This document shows, one piece after another, positions 17,882 through 27,039 of a stretch of 64,000 nucleotides of DNA. Position 1 is the first letter of the stretch; each line of letters starts with the position of its first letter. The notes below the pieces were generated by a model. That model saw only the letters and a program-made list of their open reading frames with translations. It was not told the origin of the DNA and searched no databases. A program made the position numbers and the translations under genes. Location: contig NZ_CAMZOK010000002.1 of the NCBI RefSeq assembly GCF_947331465.1, positions 62,001 to 126,000 on the forward strand, read 5' to 3'. This stretch comes from Shimia sp. Alg240-R146 (GTDB taxonomy: Bacteria > Pseudomonadota > Alphaproteobacteria > Rhodobacterales > Rhodobacteraceae).

Positions 17882-18209
17882 TTTGCAGGGTCAACAAGCT
17901 CCATTGGATGTAAAGAGCCAAGCGCGCTCCGCTATGCACCTAAGAGCAGCCTTTCGCGACGAAAATTTCCAATGGCCGATTTTGGCCCAGCGCAGGACTT
18001 TGCAAAGTCCGCTCCCTGCGCATTGCCGACCTTGGCGGACCTCTTCGATGCTTGTCATGCGCTCGCTGGAGTTGGCATTGGTGCCGGGAGGTCGGCTCCC
18101 GACACCAGAGCTTACATTCACAAGTCGACCTGGGCGTCGGCAACGCTGCACAAAACTGACGTCGCTCTGCCCAGTGAAAGCGCTTTCGTGTTGCTCTGAA
18201 ATAGGTGGC
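17882..18209. other. Non-coding gap with hairpin
   Basis: 328 bp between convergent genes, with no convincing gene on either strand. At 18080-18106, GGTG-c-CGGGAG pairs with CTCCCG-a-CACC around GTCGG, a stable hairpin that could end transcription from either side. The stretch near 17970-18010 (CCGATTTTGGCCCA) resembles, in inverted orientation, sequence near 19620-19640; both look like remnants of a dispersed non-coding repeat. Confidence 0.5.
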
Positions 18210-19286
18210 CTATTTGGACGCGCCGAGTTGCGCTTTCAGGTCGGCAAATGAAACAGCCCAGAATTCCGCGGCAAATGCCAAGAGTTCTTGTTCGGCAACT
18301 TCCGACCGGACTCCACCAGCATCAGTCGCAATCCCTATGGTATAGCGAACCTCGGTACCCGTATCGGTCTCCGTCAGATGGTACGTGTCCGGGAAGCTGA
18401 TGTCTGGCCGCATGGGGTGGAGCATCTGCGTCGAGAAGTAGTCAAAGGGTTCCCAATCGGTGACACGAAAGAAAAAATCGGCCTTTGCATGTGCGCAATG
18501 GTAGCCGGAGCCTGGGCCAAGGCGTCCAAGCGGGTTGTCCATCTTGATATCCGTGACACCGGCCGTCCACTTCACTTTAAGTTCGGGTGCGACAAGCGCT
18601 TCCCAAACAACTCCCTTTGGAGCGTCGAAATGGTATCGAATTGTCCAAATGCCGTCATCTTCTTCAAGAAAATCGCGGTCGCGACTGGCGCGCATCTTTT
18701 CCCACGACTTGGCCAAGTCGTAGACCTTCATTTTGACTTCGCCAAAGTGCTCAAAGTCCTGCGAAAAAGGCTCCATAATGTCACTGATATTCATTGCCTT
18801 TGCAGCGGCTTCACTGAACAGGGCATAGCTGCCAATACCGGTACGTTCGGTGACGTCGGTCTTGGTCATTCGGTGCACTAAAATGACATCGGGGCCGGAA
18901 ATGTCTTTGGTGGGGCCAAGTTGCATCTCATCGAACCTGCCATGATGGGCGATGATCTTGAGGTCCAGTTTGCCGACATTGGCGCAGGCTTGGCACGGGC
19001 AAGTCGTATTGGCGATGATGTCCTGCCGCCTATGCGTAAATGCGTTATACATGGTTTCGCAGATGGTGAGGAACGTCTCGCCAGACGGGAAGTCCTGACG
19101 TGTCGAGTATGCCAATACGGCGTCGCCCTCGGTTTTCCAAAAGTTCAGCGGATCACCAATTTGCTCAAGCAAAACACCCAGCAAGGATTGCAAAATAGGA
19201 TTGGCATGATCCATTTCCGAGGAGGTCAGGAATTGAGTGTAGCCGGTGATATCAGCGATCAACAGATACCCAGTATGCGTCGACAT
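18210..19286 (-). CDS. DUF2652 (cyclase-like) / SRPBCC fusion protein
   Basis: 358 aa from ATG 19286, which has GGGAGGTCC upstream. The N-terminal half (about 1-190) resembles class III nucleotidyl cyclases: LLIADITGYTQFL and FWKTEGDAVLAYS give the two metal Asp positions and the Lys before GD. The middle holds a CPCQAC cluster (CxxC spacing) unusual for cyclases. The C-terminal half (about 210-355) is an SRPBCC/START-like pocket (RYHFDAPKGVVWEALVAPE, then TYHLTETDTGTEVRYTI). Such proteins are annotated as DUF2652; enzyme activity is unproven. It is a lone gene, divergent from the next group. Confidence 0.75.
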   Translation of the reverse strand: MSTHTGYLLIADITGYTQFLTSSEMDHANPILQSLLGVLLEQIGDPLNFWKTEGDAVLAYSTRQDFPSGETFLTICETMYNAFTHRRQDIIANTTCPCQACANVGKLDLKIIAHHGRFDEMQLGPTKDISGPDVILVHRMTKTDVTERTGIGSYALFSEAAAKAMNISDIMEPFSQDFEHFGEVKMKVYDLAKSWEKMRASRDRDFLEEDDGIWTIRYHFDAPKGVVWEALVAPELKVKWTAGVTDIKMDNPLGRLGPGSGYHCAHAKADFFFRVTDWEPFDYFSTQMLHPMRPDISFPDTYHLTETDTGTEVRYTIGIATDAGGVRSEVAEQELLAFAAEFWAVSFADLKAQLGASK

Positions 19287-19897
19287 TGTTGGACCTCCCG
19301 TGTTCAAAAATAACCCTTAGATTGCATTCAGAGTAGGCGGAAACCATGCTCGCACAAGAAGTTTTCAGGAATTTGGCGTATCGACTGCGAAAAGCCCCAC
19401 ACCGATTTGGGGGACTCCGGATGAAAACTCACCGTAGTTTGAGCCTAAGGTTGCTGAGAGAGAGCACCCAAACTTTGCGAATTCCGCTTACTGCTCTGCT
19501 GCCGTTCGTTCTGAACGCAGCATTGGTAACAAAGGGCTCAGAGCGGACATTCTCGGCGTGGTGCTCGAACGGCGACCATGGGCTCAATCCCGCCGTTAGC
19601 TGCGTTCGGCACGAAGGTCCGGTATGGGCCGCAATCGGAATGGATCCCAAAGCACGCAGAGCAGCCTCTAAGTATAAGTCACAGTATTGCGCTAAGAGAA
19701 CAACGTACGAGATGTCTCTTGGCATTGCTCTTGCCCAGGTTCTGGACCAAGAAAGCGCGCAAACAGGAGCACTTAGATTGGTAAAACTGCCATATCCAAA
19801 CACTCAGCTTGGGTTGACGGGATTGCTCAATCTATAGAAGCTCCCGACCACTGAAATATCGCATTGATTGATCCTGCGAACACCAGAGGATGCCATC
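19287..19897. other. Non-coding gap, possibly a decayed region
   Basis: 611 bp between divergent genes. A 163-codon frame at 19346-19837 is open, but its product (Arg/Ser/Leu-rich, no motif) and lack of a ribosome site argue against a real gene. The part at 19560-19640 contains the inverted counterpart of sequence near 17970. Promoters for both flanking genes must lie here; none is clear enough to mark. Confidence 0.5.
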
Positions 19898-21058
19898 ATG
19901 GCCAGTACCGCTCACGTCAACCCGTGGCTCGTTTCATTTAGGTTGCGCGCAATGATCGCCACAGGTCTTGTGATGTTCGTGTTTATCACAATGCACCTTG
20001 CCAACCTCGCCCTTGGGCTGGTTTCGGTTCAGGTTATGGAAGATTGGCGATGGGCGCTTAGCGGCATCTGGTCAAGCGTTTTGCCGCTCAAAATTCTGCT
20101 ACAAGCCTCCTTGGTTTTACACTTCCTGCTCGCCTTGTTGTCGCTTTATTGGCGTAACACCCTGCGTGTTCCTGCCTATGACATGGCCCAAATGATCGCA
20201 GGCATTCTAATCATCCCCCTTTTGGCAAAGCACGTTTTTGGCGTGATGGCTGCGAAGGAAATTGGTCTTGAGCCAACTTACGCGCTGGTGCTCGGCCAAT
20301 TCTGGGTGGTCTCGCCCTTTGACGGATTGCAACAGGTGGTCATGCTGGTCGTTGCATGGATACACGGCGCGATCGGAGTTTACACCTGGCTTCAGTCGCG
20401 GGACGGATCAACGCGGATAATGCGGTTTTTTTATCCATTTGTTGTCGCTTTACCGACGCTCGCGATGCTGGGTTATGTTGAGGCAGGTCGCCAGATTATT
20501 CCTGTCAGCGAAGGTGGAATGGGCTTTGTTCTCACGACCGACCCAAATGCAGCTGGCCCCACGGCTGCGCCCGATGCGATCCAGGCAATCATTGATAAGG
20601 CAAATGAGCGTCAGAAATTTGCAACCCGCCTATCTCTGGGCTTTATCGCTTTGGCGTTCCTCGCACGTTGGCTCCGTTTGCGCAGCATGAAAAAAGGCGT
20701 GGCACGGGTAACCTACAGAGGCGCGCGCACTGAGACTTTTGAAGCGGAGGCCGGACTAACCCTTCTTGAAGCGGCGAGGAACAACAACCTGCCACACGCG
20801 AGCGTCTGCCGCGGGCGTGGCCGCTGCGGCACCTGCCGTGTCACTGTGTTCACGGGGGCAGAGAACCTTGCGCCGCCCACGGATATGGAGGCCAAAGTTC
20901 TGGCCCACTGGAACGCCGGACCAAACGAACGGTTGGCATGTCAGATAAAGCCAACAGGTGGCCCACTAGAGGTCGAACGGGTCATTGAGCCGGACTATTC
21001 GAATTTGGACTATTCGGAGAAACGACGCCCCCTTGAGCAATCTGAGGGGACAGTTTGA
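19898..21058 (+). CDS. Membrane haem-b / 2Fe-2S ferredoxin-domain protein
   Basis: 386 aa from ATG 19898 (AGAGGA upstream). The N-terminal about 265 residues hold roughly six membrane helices with His in MHLANL, LHFLLAL, AKHVFG and WIHGAIG, the spacing expected for a di-haem succinate-dehydrogenase-like cytochrome b. The C-terminal about 100 residues are a plant-type [2Fe-2S] ferredoxin: CRGRGRCGTC gives three ligands and LACQI the fourth. In relatives a nucleotidyl cyclase domain often follows; it is absent here. The stop overlaps the MscS start (TGATG). It could pass electrons to or from the membrane or sense redox state. Confidence 0.8.
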   Translation: MASTAHVNPWLVSFRLRAMIATGLVMFVFITMHLANLALGLVSVQVMEDWRWALSGIWSSVLPLKILLQASLVLHFLLALLSLYWRNTLRVPAYDMAQMIAGILIIPLLAKHVFGVMAAKEIGLEPTYALVLGQFWVVSPFDGLQQVVMLVVAWIHGAIGVYTWLQSRDGSTRIMRFFYPFVVALPTLAMLGYVEAGRQIIPVSEGGMGFVLTTDPNAAGPTAAPDAIQAIIDKANERQKFATRLSLGFIALAFLARWLRLRSMKKGVARVTYRGARTETFEAEAGLTLLEAARNNNLPHASVCRGRGRCGTCRVTVFTGAENLAPPTDMEAKVLAHWNAGPNERLACQIKPTGGPLEVERVIEPDYSNLDYSEKRRPLEQSEGTV

Positions 21059-23361
21059 TGGGGTGGCTTCGAATAGCACTTTCTGTTCTCGTCCTCTTTG
21101 GTTTCGCGACAATCGGGCACGCTCAATTTGTGCCAAGCTCCGGCAGCTCCCAGTCCGCCCCGGTTCCCGACCCCTCCCCCAATGACGTGAAAGAATTCCT
21201 TCGGTTGTTGGGTGACCCCATTATTCAGGCATGGATAAGCGAAAGCGCCAACTCGGATGGAACACTCGACGTCGGACCGGCCCTGACATTACGAGAACAA
21301 GTTGACGCACAGCTTGAACGGATTGCCACCCGCGCCCGATCTTTGGTTCTGGCGTGGGAAGTATTGCCTCAAATGCCGGCTGTGCTGGCTGAGGTCTGGA
21401 ACACTGAACTGTCCAATGGACAAAAAGTTAGAACAGTCACCTACATTCTGATCTTTCTGCTGATCGGCTTTGGGGTTGAATGGCTGTATCGTCAGCTCCT
21501 GCGCTATCCGCTTTTGCGGCTGGAGCAGTCCCCAAAAGACGCCCCTTCCGAGAAACTGCTCGGTGCGTCGATCCGGGCGGCGATCATTTTTGCGGGCCTC
21601 GGTATCTTCGCCATCGGCAGCATCGGCGCCTTTGACAGTTTCGACTGGCACCCGCTGCTGGAAAGTGTCGTGCTGGACTTGTTGGTCGCTGTGCTCATGT
21701 TCCGAGTTTTGACAACAATATCGCTGTTTTTTCAGGCCCCGCGAGCCCCGGAACTAAGGCTCGTGCCCTATGGCACCGAAGCCGCGATGTTCCTGCATCG
21801 ACTGGTTTGCATTCTGTCTTTCGCCGTTGTGCTGGCCTTTGCGATGTCCTTCTTGTTGAACCGGGTAGTTGAACAGCATGGTATGGACATTGACAGCAGC
21901 CTTGCCACGGTCGCACTGGCGCAGACCATCGTATTGGCGCTGTTTGTTGTCTTGGTGGTTTGGGCCTGCATTTGGGTCGCATTCAAGCGTATCCCGTCAA
22001 TGTGCGATCTCCAGACACCCCCAAAAACTGTCCTGCTTTGGCGCAACTTCCTTCTGATCCTGACCGGCGTTGTCTTCGCACTTTGGCTGGCTGGTTTGTT
22101 TGCCCTGATGTGGGCCGTGCTTGTTATCGGTCTTGCTGTTCCAGGATTGAAGCTATTGCGAGGCTGGATTGATCATTTCTTTGATCAATCAACTGCTGCC
22201 CTTCACTCCCAACACATGGAAGAGGCTCAGAAAGCTCTGGATGAATTCGCGGCTGCCGAAGGCGCCGGCGAAACATTGGAAGGGGAACCCCAGCCCAACG
22301 TCCCTGAATTTGCCGATCCATACGTGGCCACCCGCCCAATCGTGCAACGTGCCGCACGCTTCGTCTTCATCATGGCGGCCGTTCTGATGCTTTCAAATGC
22401 ATGGGGCGTTAACATCTTTGACCTGTCCTCAGACCGCAGCTTCGTTGGGCGTGCGCTCGAAGTATTGATCGACAGCATTGTGGCACTGCTCTTGGCTGAT
22501 CTCGTATGGACATGGGCGAAGACAGTGATCGACAAGCGGATCGCCGATTACGAACCGCCGGTGGACGGACAAGCCCCAGGCCCCGAAGCCCGCATGATCA
22601 CGCTGCTCCCCCTTCTGCGCACCATTCTGATGGTAACACTTCTGATTATGGTCGTTCTGAGCGTGCTCAGCGCCTCCGGCGTGAACATCGCGCCTATACT
22701 TGCCGGTGCTGGTATTGTGGGCATTGCCATCGGCTTTGGCACCCAATCGTTGGTACGCGATATTGTGGCCGGTATTTTCTTTCTCATCGACGATGCATTT
22801 CGGCTTGGAGAGTACATCGAGGTTGGCGACCTTATGGGCACGGTCGAGAGCATTTCGGTGCGATCAATGCGGATCCGCCACCACCGTGGAAAAGTACACA
22901 CCGTACCCTACGGCGAACTAAAAAGTCTTACAAACCATAGTCGCGATTGGGTGATCATGAAGCTTGAGTTCCGGGTGCCATTTGACACGGATCTGCAACT
23001 TGTCAAAAAGCTGGTTAAAAAGGTGGGCGCCGAACTGCAGGCAAATGAGCATTACGGCCCATCCATCCTGAGCACTCTTAAATCTCAAGGCGTGCGCCGC
23101 ATGGAAGAATTCAACATGGTGGTCGGAGTTAAGTTCATGACCAAACCGGGTGAACAATGGCTGGTCCGCCGCGACGCCTATCAAAAAGTCAGAGATGTGT
23201 TTGAAGCCAACGGAATTCGGATGGCAGAGCGCAACGTCAAGGTTGAAATCGACGGCGGCGAACACCTGACCGAAGATCAAAAAGCCGCTGTCGCAGGGGC
23301 GGCCCAAGAAACTGCAGGAGCCCCGACAGGGCCTCCAAAACCAATTCCTGATGAACCGTAA
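21058..23361 (+). CDS. MscS-family mechanosensitive channel (large, multi-helix)
   Basis: 767 aa: signal peptide (cleavage near AQA/HAQ at about 22), a periplasmic segment, about nine or ten membrane helices, then the MscS core. The pore helix region reads ILAGAGIVGIAIGFGTQSLV followed by DIVAGIFFLIDDAFRLGEYI and the beta domain (VESISVRSMRIRHHRGKVHTVPYGE), ending in an alpha/beta vestibule. This is the MscK/YbiO-like layout, larger than MscS itself (286 aa in E. coli). It opens under membrane tension to release solutes. It is translationally coupled to the haem/2Fe-2S protein, an unexpected partner. The C-terminal about 35 residues are disordered. Confidence 0.9.
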   Translation: MGWLRIALSVLVLFGFATIGHAQFVPSSGSSQSAPVPDPSPNDVKEFLRLLGDPIIQAWISESANSDGTLDVGPALTLREQVDAQLERIATRARSLVLAWEVLPQMPAVLAEVWNTELSNGQKVRTVTYILIFLLIGFGVEWLYRQLLRYPLLRLEQSPKDAPSEKLLGASIRAAIIFAGLGIFAIGSIGAFDSFDWHPLLESVVLDLLVAVLMFRVLTTISLFFQAPRAPELRLVPYGTEAAMFLHRLVCILSFAVVLAFAMSFLLNRVVEQHGMDIDSSLATVALAQTIVLALFVVLVVWACIWVAFKRIPSMCDLQTPPKTVLLWRNFLLILTGVVFALWLAGLFALMWAVLVIGLAVPGLKLLRGWIDHFFDQSTAALHSQHMEEAQKALDEFAAAEGAGETLEGEPQPNVPEFADPYVATRPIVQRAARFVFIMAAVLMLSNAWGVNIFDLSSDRSFVGRALEVLIDSIVALLLADLVWTWAKTVIDKRIADYEPPVDGQAPGPEARMITLLPLLRTILMVTLLIMVVLSVLSASGVNIAPILAGAGIVGIAIGFGTQSLVRDIVAGIFFLIDDAFRLGEYIEVGDLMGTVESISVRSMRIRHHRGKVHTVPYGELKSLTNHSRDWVIMKLEFRVPFDTDLQLVKKLVKKVGAELQANEHYGPSILSTLKSQGVRRMEEFNMVVGVKFMTKPGEQWLVRRDAYQKVRDVFEANGIRMAERNVKVEIDGGEHLTEDQKAAVAGAAQETAGAPTGPPKPIPDEP

Positions 23362-23600
23362 AAAATATCCCCTCTATCAACCACAAGCTGCTGTTGGCCA
23401 ACAAGGTTGGAACGCAACGTCAGCTCAGCGGAACTTGGTTGCCCCAAACGAGGCGGAAGTGTTCTGTATCGGTGATAGTACTTTTTGACGCTTAATATGT
23501 TCGAAAGAGAGCCACGCCGCCAGCCGGCCTTTCAGGCTTTGTGTCCCGGTTCTTTTCGAACGCACGCTTGTACCCTGATCAAAAACTTGGAGATTTCGAC

Positions 23601-24713
23601 ATGAGCACCACCGGCAAACAGTTATTCACGACGCTAGAAAGCAATGGCAGGCTCACCGTCGCGATCGAGGATGTGACCTTTCCCGATCCTACCGGGAACC
23701 AGGTACTTGTAAAAATGGAAGCGGCACCGATCAATCCATCGGATCTCGCCATTCTTACAGGTGCGGCCGATCTAGAAAACGCCGAATACACGTCTGGTAA
23801 ATACGTCGCCACCATGCCTGAGCCATTCAATTCCGGATCCAAGGCGCGTCACGAGATAAAGCTTCCTGCGGGCAATGAAGGTGCGGGAACCGTCGTCGCG
23901 ACAGGGGAAGGGGACATGGCCAAATCGCTGATGGGGCAACGTGTCGCTTGTGTGCCGGGCAATGCCTATAGCCAGTATTGCATCGCTGATGCCAAAATGT
24001 GCCTGCCATTGGGGGACTACTCGTCTGAGGATGGGGCCAGCGCCTTCGTCAATCCCATGACTGCGCTCGGGTTTGTGGAAACGGCGAAATTGGACGGGCA
24101 GAATTCCATACTGCATACGGTTGGGGCCTCCAATTTGGGGCAAATGTTGACCCGAATTTGCAACGAAGACGGAATTGGGCTGGTCAACCTTGTACGCAAG
24201 GAAGAACAGGCCAAATTGCTGAAGGAGCTCGGCTCGACCCATGTGGTCAACTCAGCGGCTGACACATTCATGAGCGATCTCCGTTCAGCGATCGACGACA
24301 CCGACGCCTTCTATGGGTTTGATCCGATTGGCGGCGGAAAATCGGTCGACACTGTTTTTAAAGCCATGGAGCAGGTCGCTGTCAAAAAGATGACCGAGTA
24401 TTCGCGCTATGGGTCCAACAGGCAAAAGCGCATGTTCATCTACGGGCGTCTGGACGTTGGTCCGACGCTCCTTTCGCCAAGCTATGGCTTTGGCTGGACC
24501 CTGTCGGGATGGCTTTTGTTCCCGTTCATGCAATCGGTGGGCATGGAAACCGTAGGACGGATGCGCAAGCGTGTGCTGAAGAACCTGACGACAACGTTTG
24601 CCAGCCACTACAAGAAACGGGTTAGCCTTGAAGAGATGCTGACCAAGGAAGCCGTCACCGAGTATCGCGCGATGAAAACTGGTGAGAAGTATCTGGTCAT
24701 GCCTTGGAAATAG
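23601..24713 (+). CDS. MDR-family zinc-type alcohol dehydrogenase / quinone reductase-like protein
   Basis: 370 aa from ATG 23601 with TTGGAG upstream. The N-terminal GroES-like domain shows VLVKMEAAPINPSDLAILTG and GNEGAGTVVATGEG; the nucleotide domain shows HTVGASNLGQML and VRKEEQAKLLKELGSTHVVN. The typical zinc Cys/His set is not evident, so a quinone-oxidoreductase or enoyl-reductase-like NADPH enzyme is more likely than an alcohol dehydrogenase. An insertion (ENAEYTSGKYVATMPEPFNSG) lies between the first strands. No operon partner; about 240 bp without a gene precede it. Confidence 0.82.
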   Translation: MSTTGKQLFTTLESNGRLTVAIEDVTFPDPTGNQVLVKMEAAPINPSDLAILTGAADLENAEYTSGKYVATMPEPFNSGSKARHEIKLPAGNEGAGTVVATGEGDMAKSLMGQRVACVPGNAYSQYCIADAKMCLPLGDYSSEDGASAFVNPMTALGFVETAKLDGQNSILHTVGASNLGQMLTRICNEDGIGLVNLVRKEEQAKLLKELGSTHVVNSAADTFMSDLRSAIDDTDAFYGFDPIGGGKSVDTVFKAMEQVAVKKMTEYSRYGSNRQKRMFIYGRLDVGPTLLSPSYGFGWTLSGWLLFPFMQSVGMETVGRMRKRVLKNLTTTFASHYKKRVSLEEMLTKEAVTEYRAMKTGEKYLVMPWK

Positions 24714-24916
24714 GCGTTTCTGCCAGGTTGTGAGAGGTTGTTTCGGGGTGTGGCACGGATTGCTCGAGCAAAGCCATTCTACACGCCCCGGACCTGTCGC
24801 TCACCATCGTGTGGGTCCGTGCAAAATGACGTCGCGGTAAATTCGCCGCGCCGTCCCGCATCTGCGGCGAAAATTTGTATGGTTGTGCTTAGACACCCAT
24901 GCAAAGGAACCCTGCC

Positions 24917-26686
24917 GTGAAAACACTCAAAGCAGAGAGCGCGGCTATCGTGGCCGAAACCCGCGTAAACGTCGGCGACCGGGTTGCGGCGGGCGCTGTC
25001 TTGTTGGTCACCGAACTGATGAAGATGCAGCATGAGATCCGTGCGCCCGAAGGTGGCATCGTCAAGGCGGTGCATGTGAGCGCTGGCGATGAGCTGGCAG
25101 GGGGCGAGCCGCTGATCACGCTGACGCCAGCCGAGGTTGCGCCGCAGCAGGCGGCAGATACGGACACGGCGCGGCGCGACATTTCCGAGTTCGAAGACCG
25201 CATGCATCTTTTGCGCGACGCGGCCCGACCCAACGCCGTGGCCCGGCGACATCAAAGCGGCGGGCGCACTGCACGCGAAAACATCGAAGACCTGTTTGAT
25301 ACGGGCTCTTTTACCGAATACGGCGCGCTGGCGGTGGCCGCGCAGCGCAGCACGAGGCCGCTTGAGGATCTGCACGCGCGGACTCAGGGCGATGGTATCA
25401 TCTGTGGCACCGGCACCGTGGGCGGTCGGCCAGTGGCGGCCATGGCGGTGGATTTCATGGTGATGGCCGGCACGCAAGGTTACAATCATCACCGTAAGAT
25501 GGACCGGCTAATTGAGGTGGCGCGCCGTGATAGCTTGCCGATCGTGCTTCTTGCCGAAGGCGGCGGCGGGCGCCCCAATGATCATGACGTGGCGAATTTG
25601 ATGACCGCGGGGTTGAACGTGACCTCCTTTCGGAATTTTGCGGCCCACAAGGGGATCAAGATCGGCATCGCGGCGGGCATGTGCTTTGCTGGTAATGCGG
25701 CGCTGTTTGGCGTCTGTGATCTGCGCATCGCCACAGAGAACAGCAATGTCGGTATGGGTGGACCCGCCATGATTGAAGGCGGCGGTCTGGGTGTTGTCGC
25801 GCCGAGCGATATTGGTCCGGCCACAACCCAGAGTAAGAACGGTGTTATCGACCTTTTGGTGGCACAAGAAGCCGAGGCCGTTGAGGTGACCAAGACACTT
25901 TTGGCACTGGATCGCCTAGTTGAGCCGCCAAGGGAAACTGCGCCGGGGCTGCGCGATGTGGTGCCCGCGGATCGCACCCGCGCCTATAACATGCGCGACG
26001 CCATTTCCGGCGTGGTGGACGCAGGCAGTTTTCTGGAGCTGCGCCAAAGCTTTGGCATTGGCATGATTGTGGGGTTTGCCCGGCTTAACGGGCGGCCGAT
26101 TGGCATTCTGGCGAACAACCCTCTGCATTTGGGCGGCGCGATTGACGCACTGGCGGCAGACAAAGGCGCGCGGTTTCTGCAACTCTGCGATGCGTGGGGG
26201 GTGGCGGTTGTGACCTTTTGTGACACGCCGGGCTTTATGGTCGGCCCAGAGGTTGAGGAAACCGGTCAGGTGGCGCATGTCTCGCGGCTGTTTCTGGCGG
26301 GCGCGCATTTTGACCAGCCGTTGGTTACGATTGTTTTGCGCAAAGCTTATGGGTTGGGGGCGATGGCCATGGCAGGGGGCGGGTTTGATCGCCCACATTT
26401 CTGTGCTGCGTGGCCAACCGGAGAAGTAGGGGCCATGGGACTTGAAGGCGCGGTGAAGCTGGGCCATCGTGACCAGCTGGCGGCGATAGCCGATCCCGTA
26501 GAGCGGGAGGAAGAATATCAACGGCTGGTGGCGCAGCTCTACGAGCGGGGCAAGGCGCTCAATGCCGCGAGCCTGCTTGAATTCGACGCGGTGATTGACC
26601 CGGATGAGACTCGCGATGTGTTGACACGCGCGCTGTCCACGGCTGGGCCATGCAGTCCCAGTAGCGGATATGTTGATGCTTGGTGA
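24917..26686 (+). CDS. Biotinyl-domain / acyl-CoA carboxyltransferase fusion
   Basis: 589 aa from GTG 24917, which has AAAGGA eight bases upstream (an ATG at 24899 is the alternative). Residues about 1-75 are a biotinyl domain with the attachment motif ELMKMQHE (Lys in LMKM instead of AMKM). Residues about 90-585 hold both halves of an acyl-CoA carboxyltransferase: GTGTVGGRPVAAMAVDFMVM, GGGGRPND, MGGPAMIEGGGLG, then DTPGFMVGPEVEETG and YGLGAMAMAGGGF. No biotin carboxylase gene is visible nearby, so that subunit must be encoded elsewhere. The acyl-CoA substrate is unknown. Confidence 0.87.
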   Translation: MKTLKAESAAIVAETRVNVGDRVAAGAVLLVTELMKMQHEIRAPEGGIVKAVHVSAGDELAGGEPLITLTPAEVAPQQAADTDTARRDISEFEDRMHLLRDAARPNAVARRHQSGGRTARENIEDLFDTGSFTEYGALAVAAQRSTRPLEDLHARTQGDGIICGTGTVGGRPVAAMAVDFMVMAGTQGYNHHRKMDRLIEVARRDSLPIVLLAEGGGGRPNDHDVANLMTAGLNVTSFRNFAAHKGIKIGIAAGMCFAGNAALFGVCDLRIATENSNVGMGGPAMIEGGGLGVVAPSDIGPATTQSKNGVIDLLVAQEAEAVEVTKTLLALDRLVEPPRETAPGLRDVVPADRTRAYNMRDAISGVVDAGSFLELRQSFGIGMIVGFARLNGRPIGILANNPLHLGGAIDALAADKGARFLQLCDAWGVAVVTFCDTPGFMVGPEVEETGQVAHVSRLFLAGAHFDQPLVTIVLRKAYGLGAMAMAGGGFDRPHFCAAWPTGEVGAMGLEGAVKLGHRDQLAAIADPVEREEEYQRLVAQLYERGKALNAASLLEFDAVIDPDETRDVLTRALSTAGPCSPSSGYVDAW

Positions 26687-27039
26687 TCAAGTGATGACGC
26701 GCCCAAACCGACAAGGGGCGCGCGGCCGGATTTAGCGCCATCTCAGAAACGCGGTGGCTTCTGGTTCTCGCGCAGGGTTTGAGAGCCAACCTCAGTGGGT
26801 TTAGGAAGCTCTTCGAAGGCGACTGTGCCGAAGTTTGTTGTTGCGCCCTATCTTGTCCGGCTATCAGGGGATCGGTTCCGGGTAATTGACCCTGCCGCAA
26901 GTGCAAAGACTATGCGCGCGCATAGTCTTTGGCGGAGTGTCTAACAAGCGTGCTGGAAATCAATTTTGCAGGGGTGGTGTTCGATCACTTCAACGCCACA
27001 TTTTGGTACTAAGATTGGATGCTTGTTGTGGCTGTTCCT
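26687..27039. other. Intergenic gap holding a long palindrome
   Basis: 353 bp between convergent genes, no gene seen. Its only notable content is the perfect palindrome at 26904-26931. Confidence 0.6.
26904..26931. terminator. Perfect 28-bp palindrome between convergent genes
   Basis: CAAAGACTATGCGC is followed immediately by its exact reverse complement. As RNA it folds into a 12-bp stem with a GCGC loop, flanked by A-run and T-run (AAAG/CTTT), which suits a bidirectional terminator for the carboxylase and GntR genes. Perfect symmetry without a loop insertion would equally suit a protein-binding site. Confidence 0.5.

Noticed and set aside
19346-19837. 163-codon open frame between the DUF2652 and haem/2Fe-2S genes.
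   Set aside because: No ribosome site, no motif, biased composition; probably part of a decayed non-coding region.
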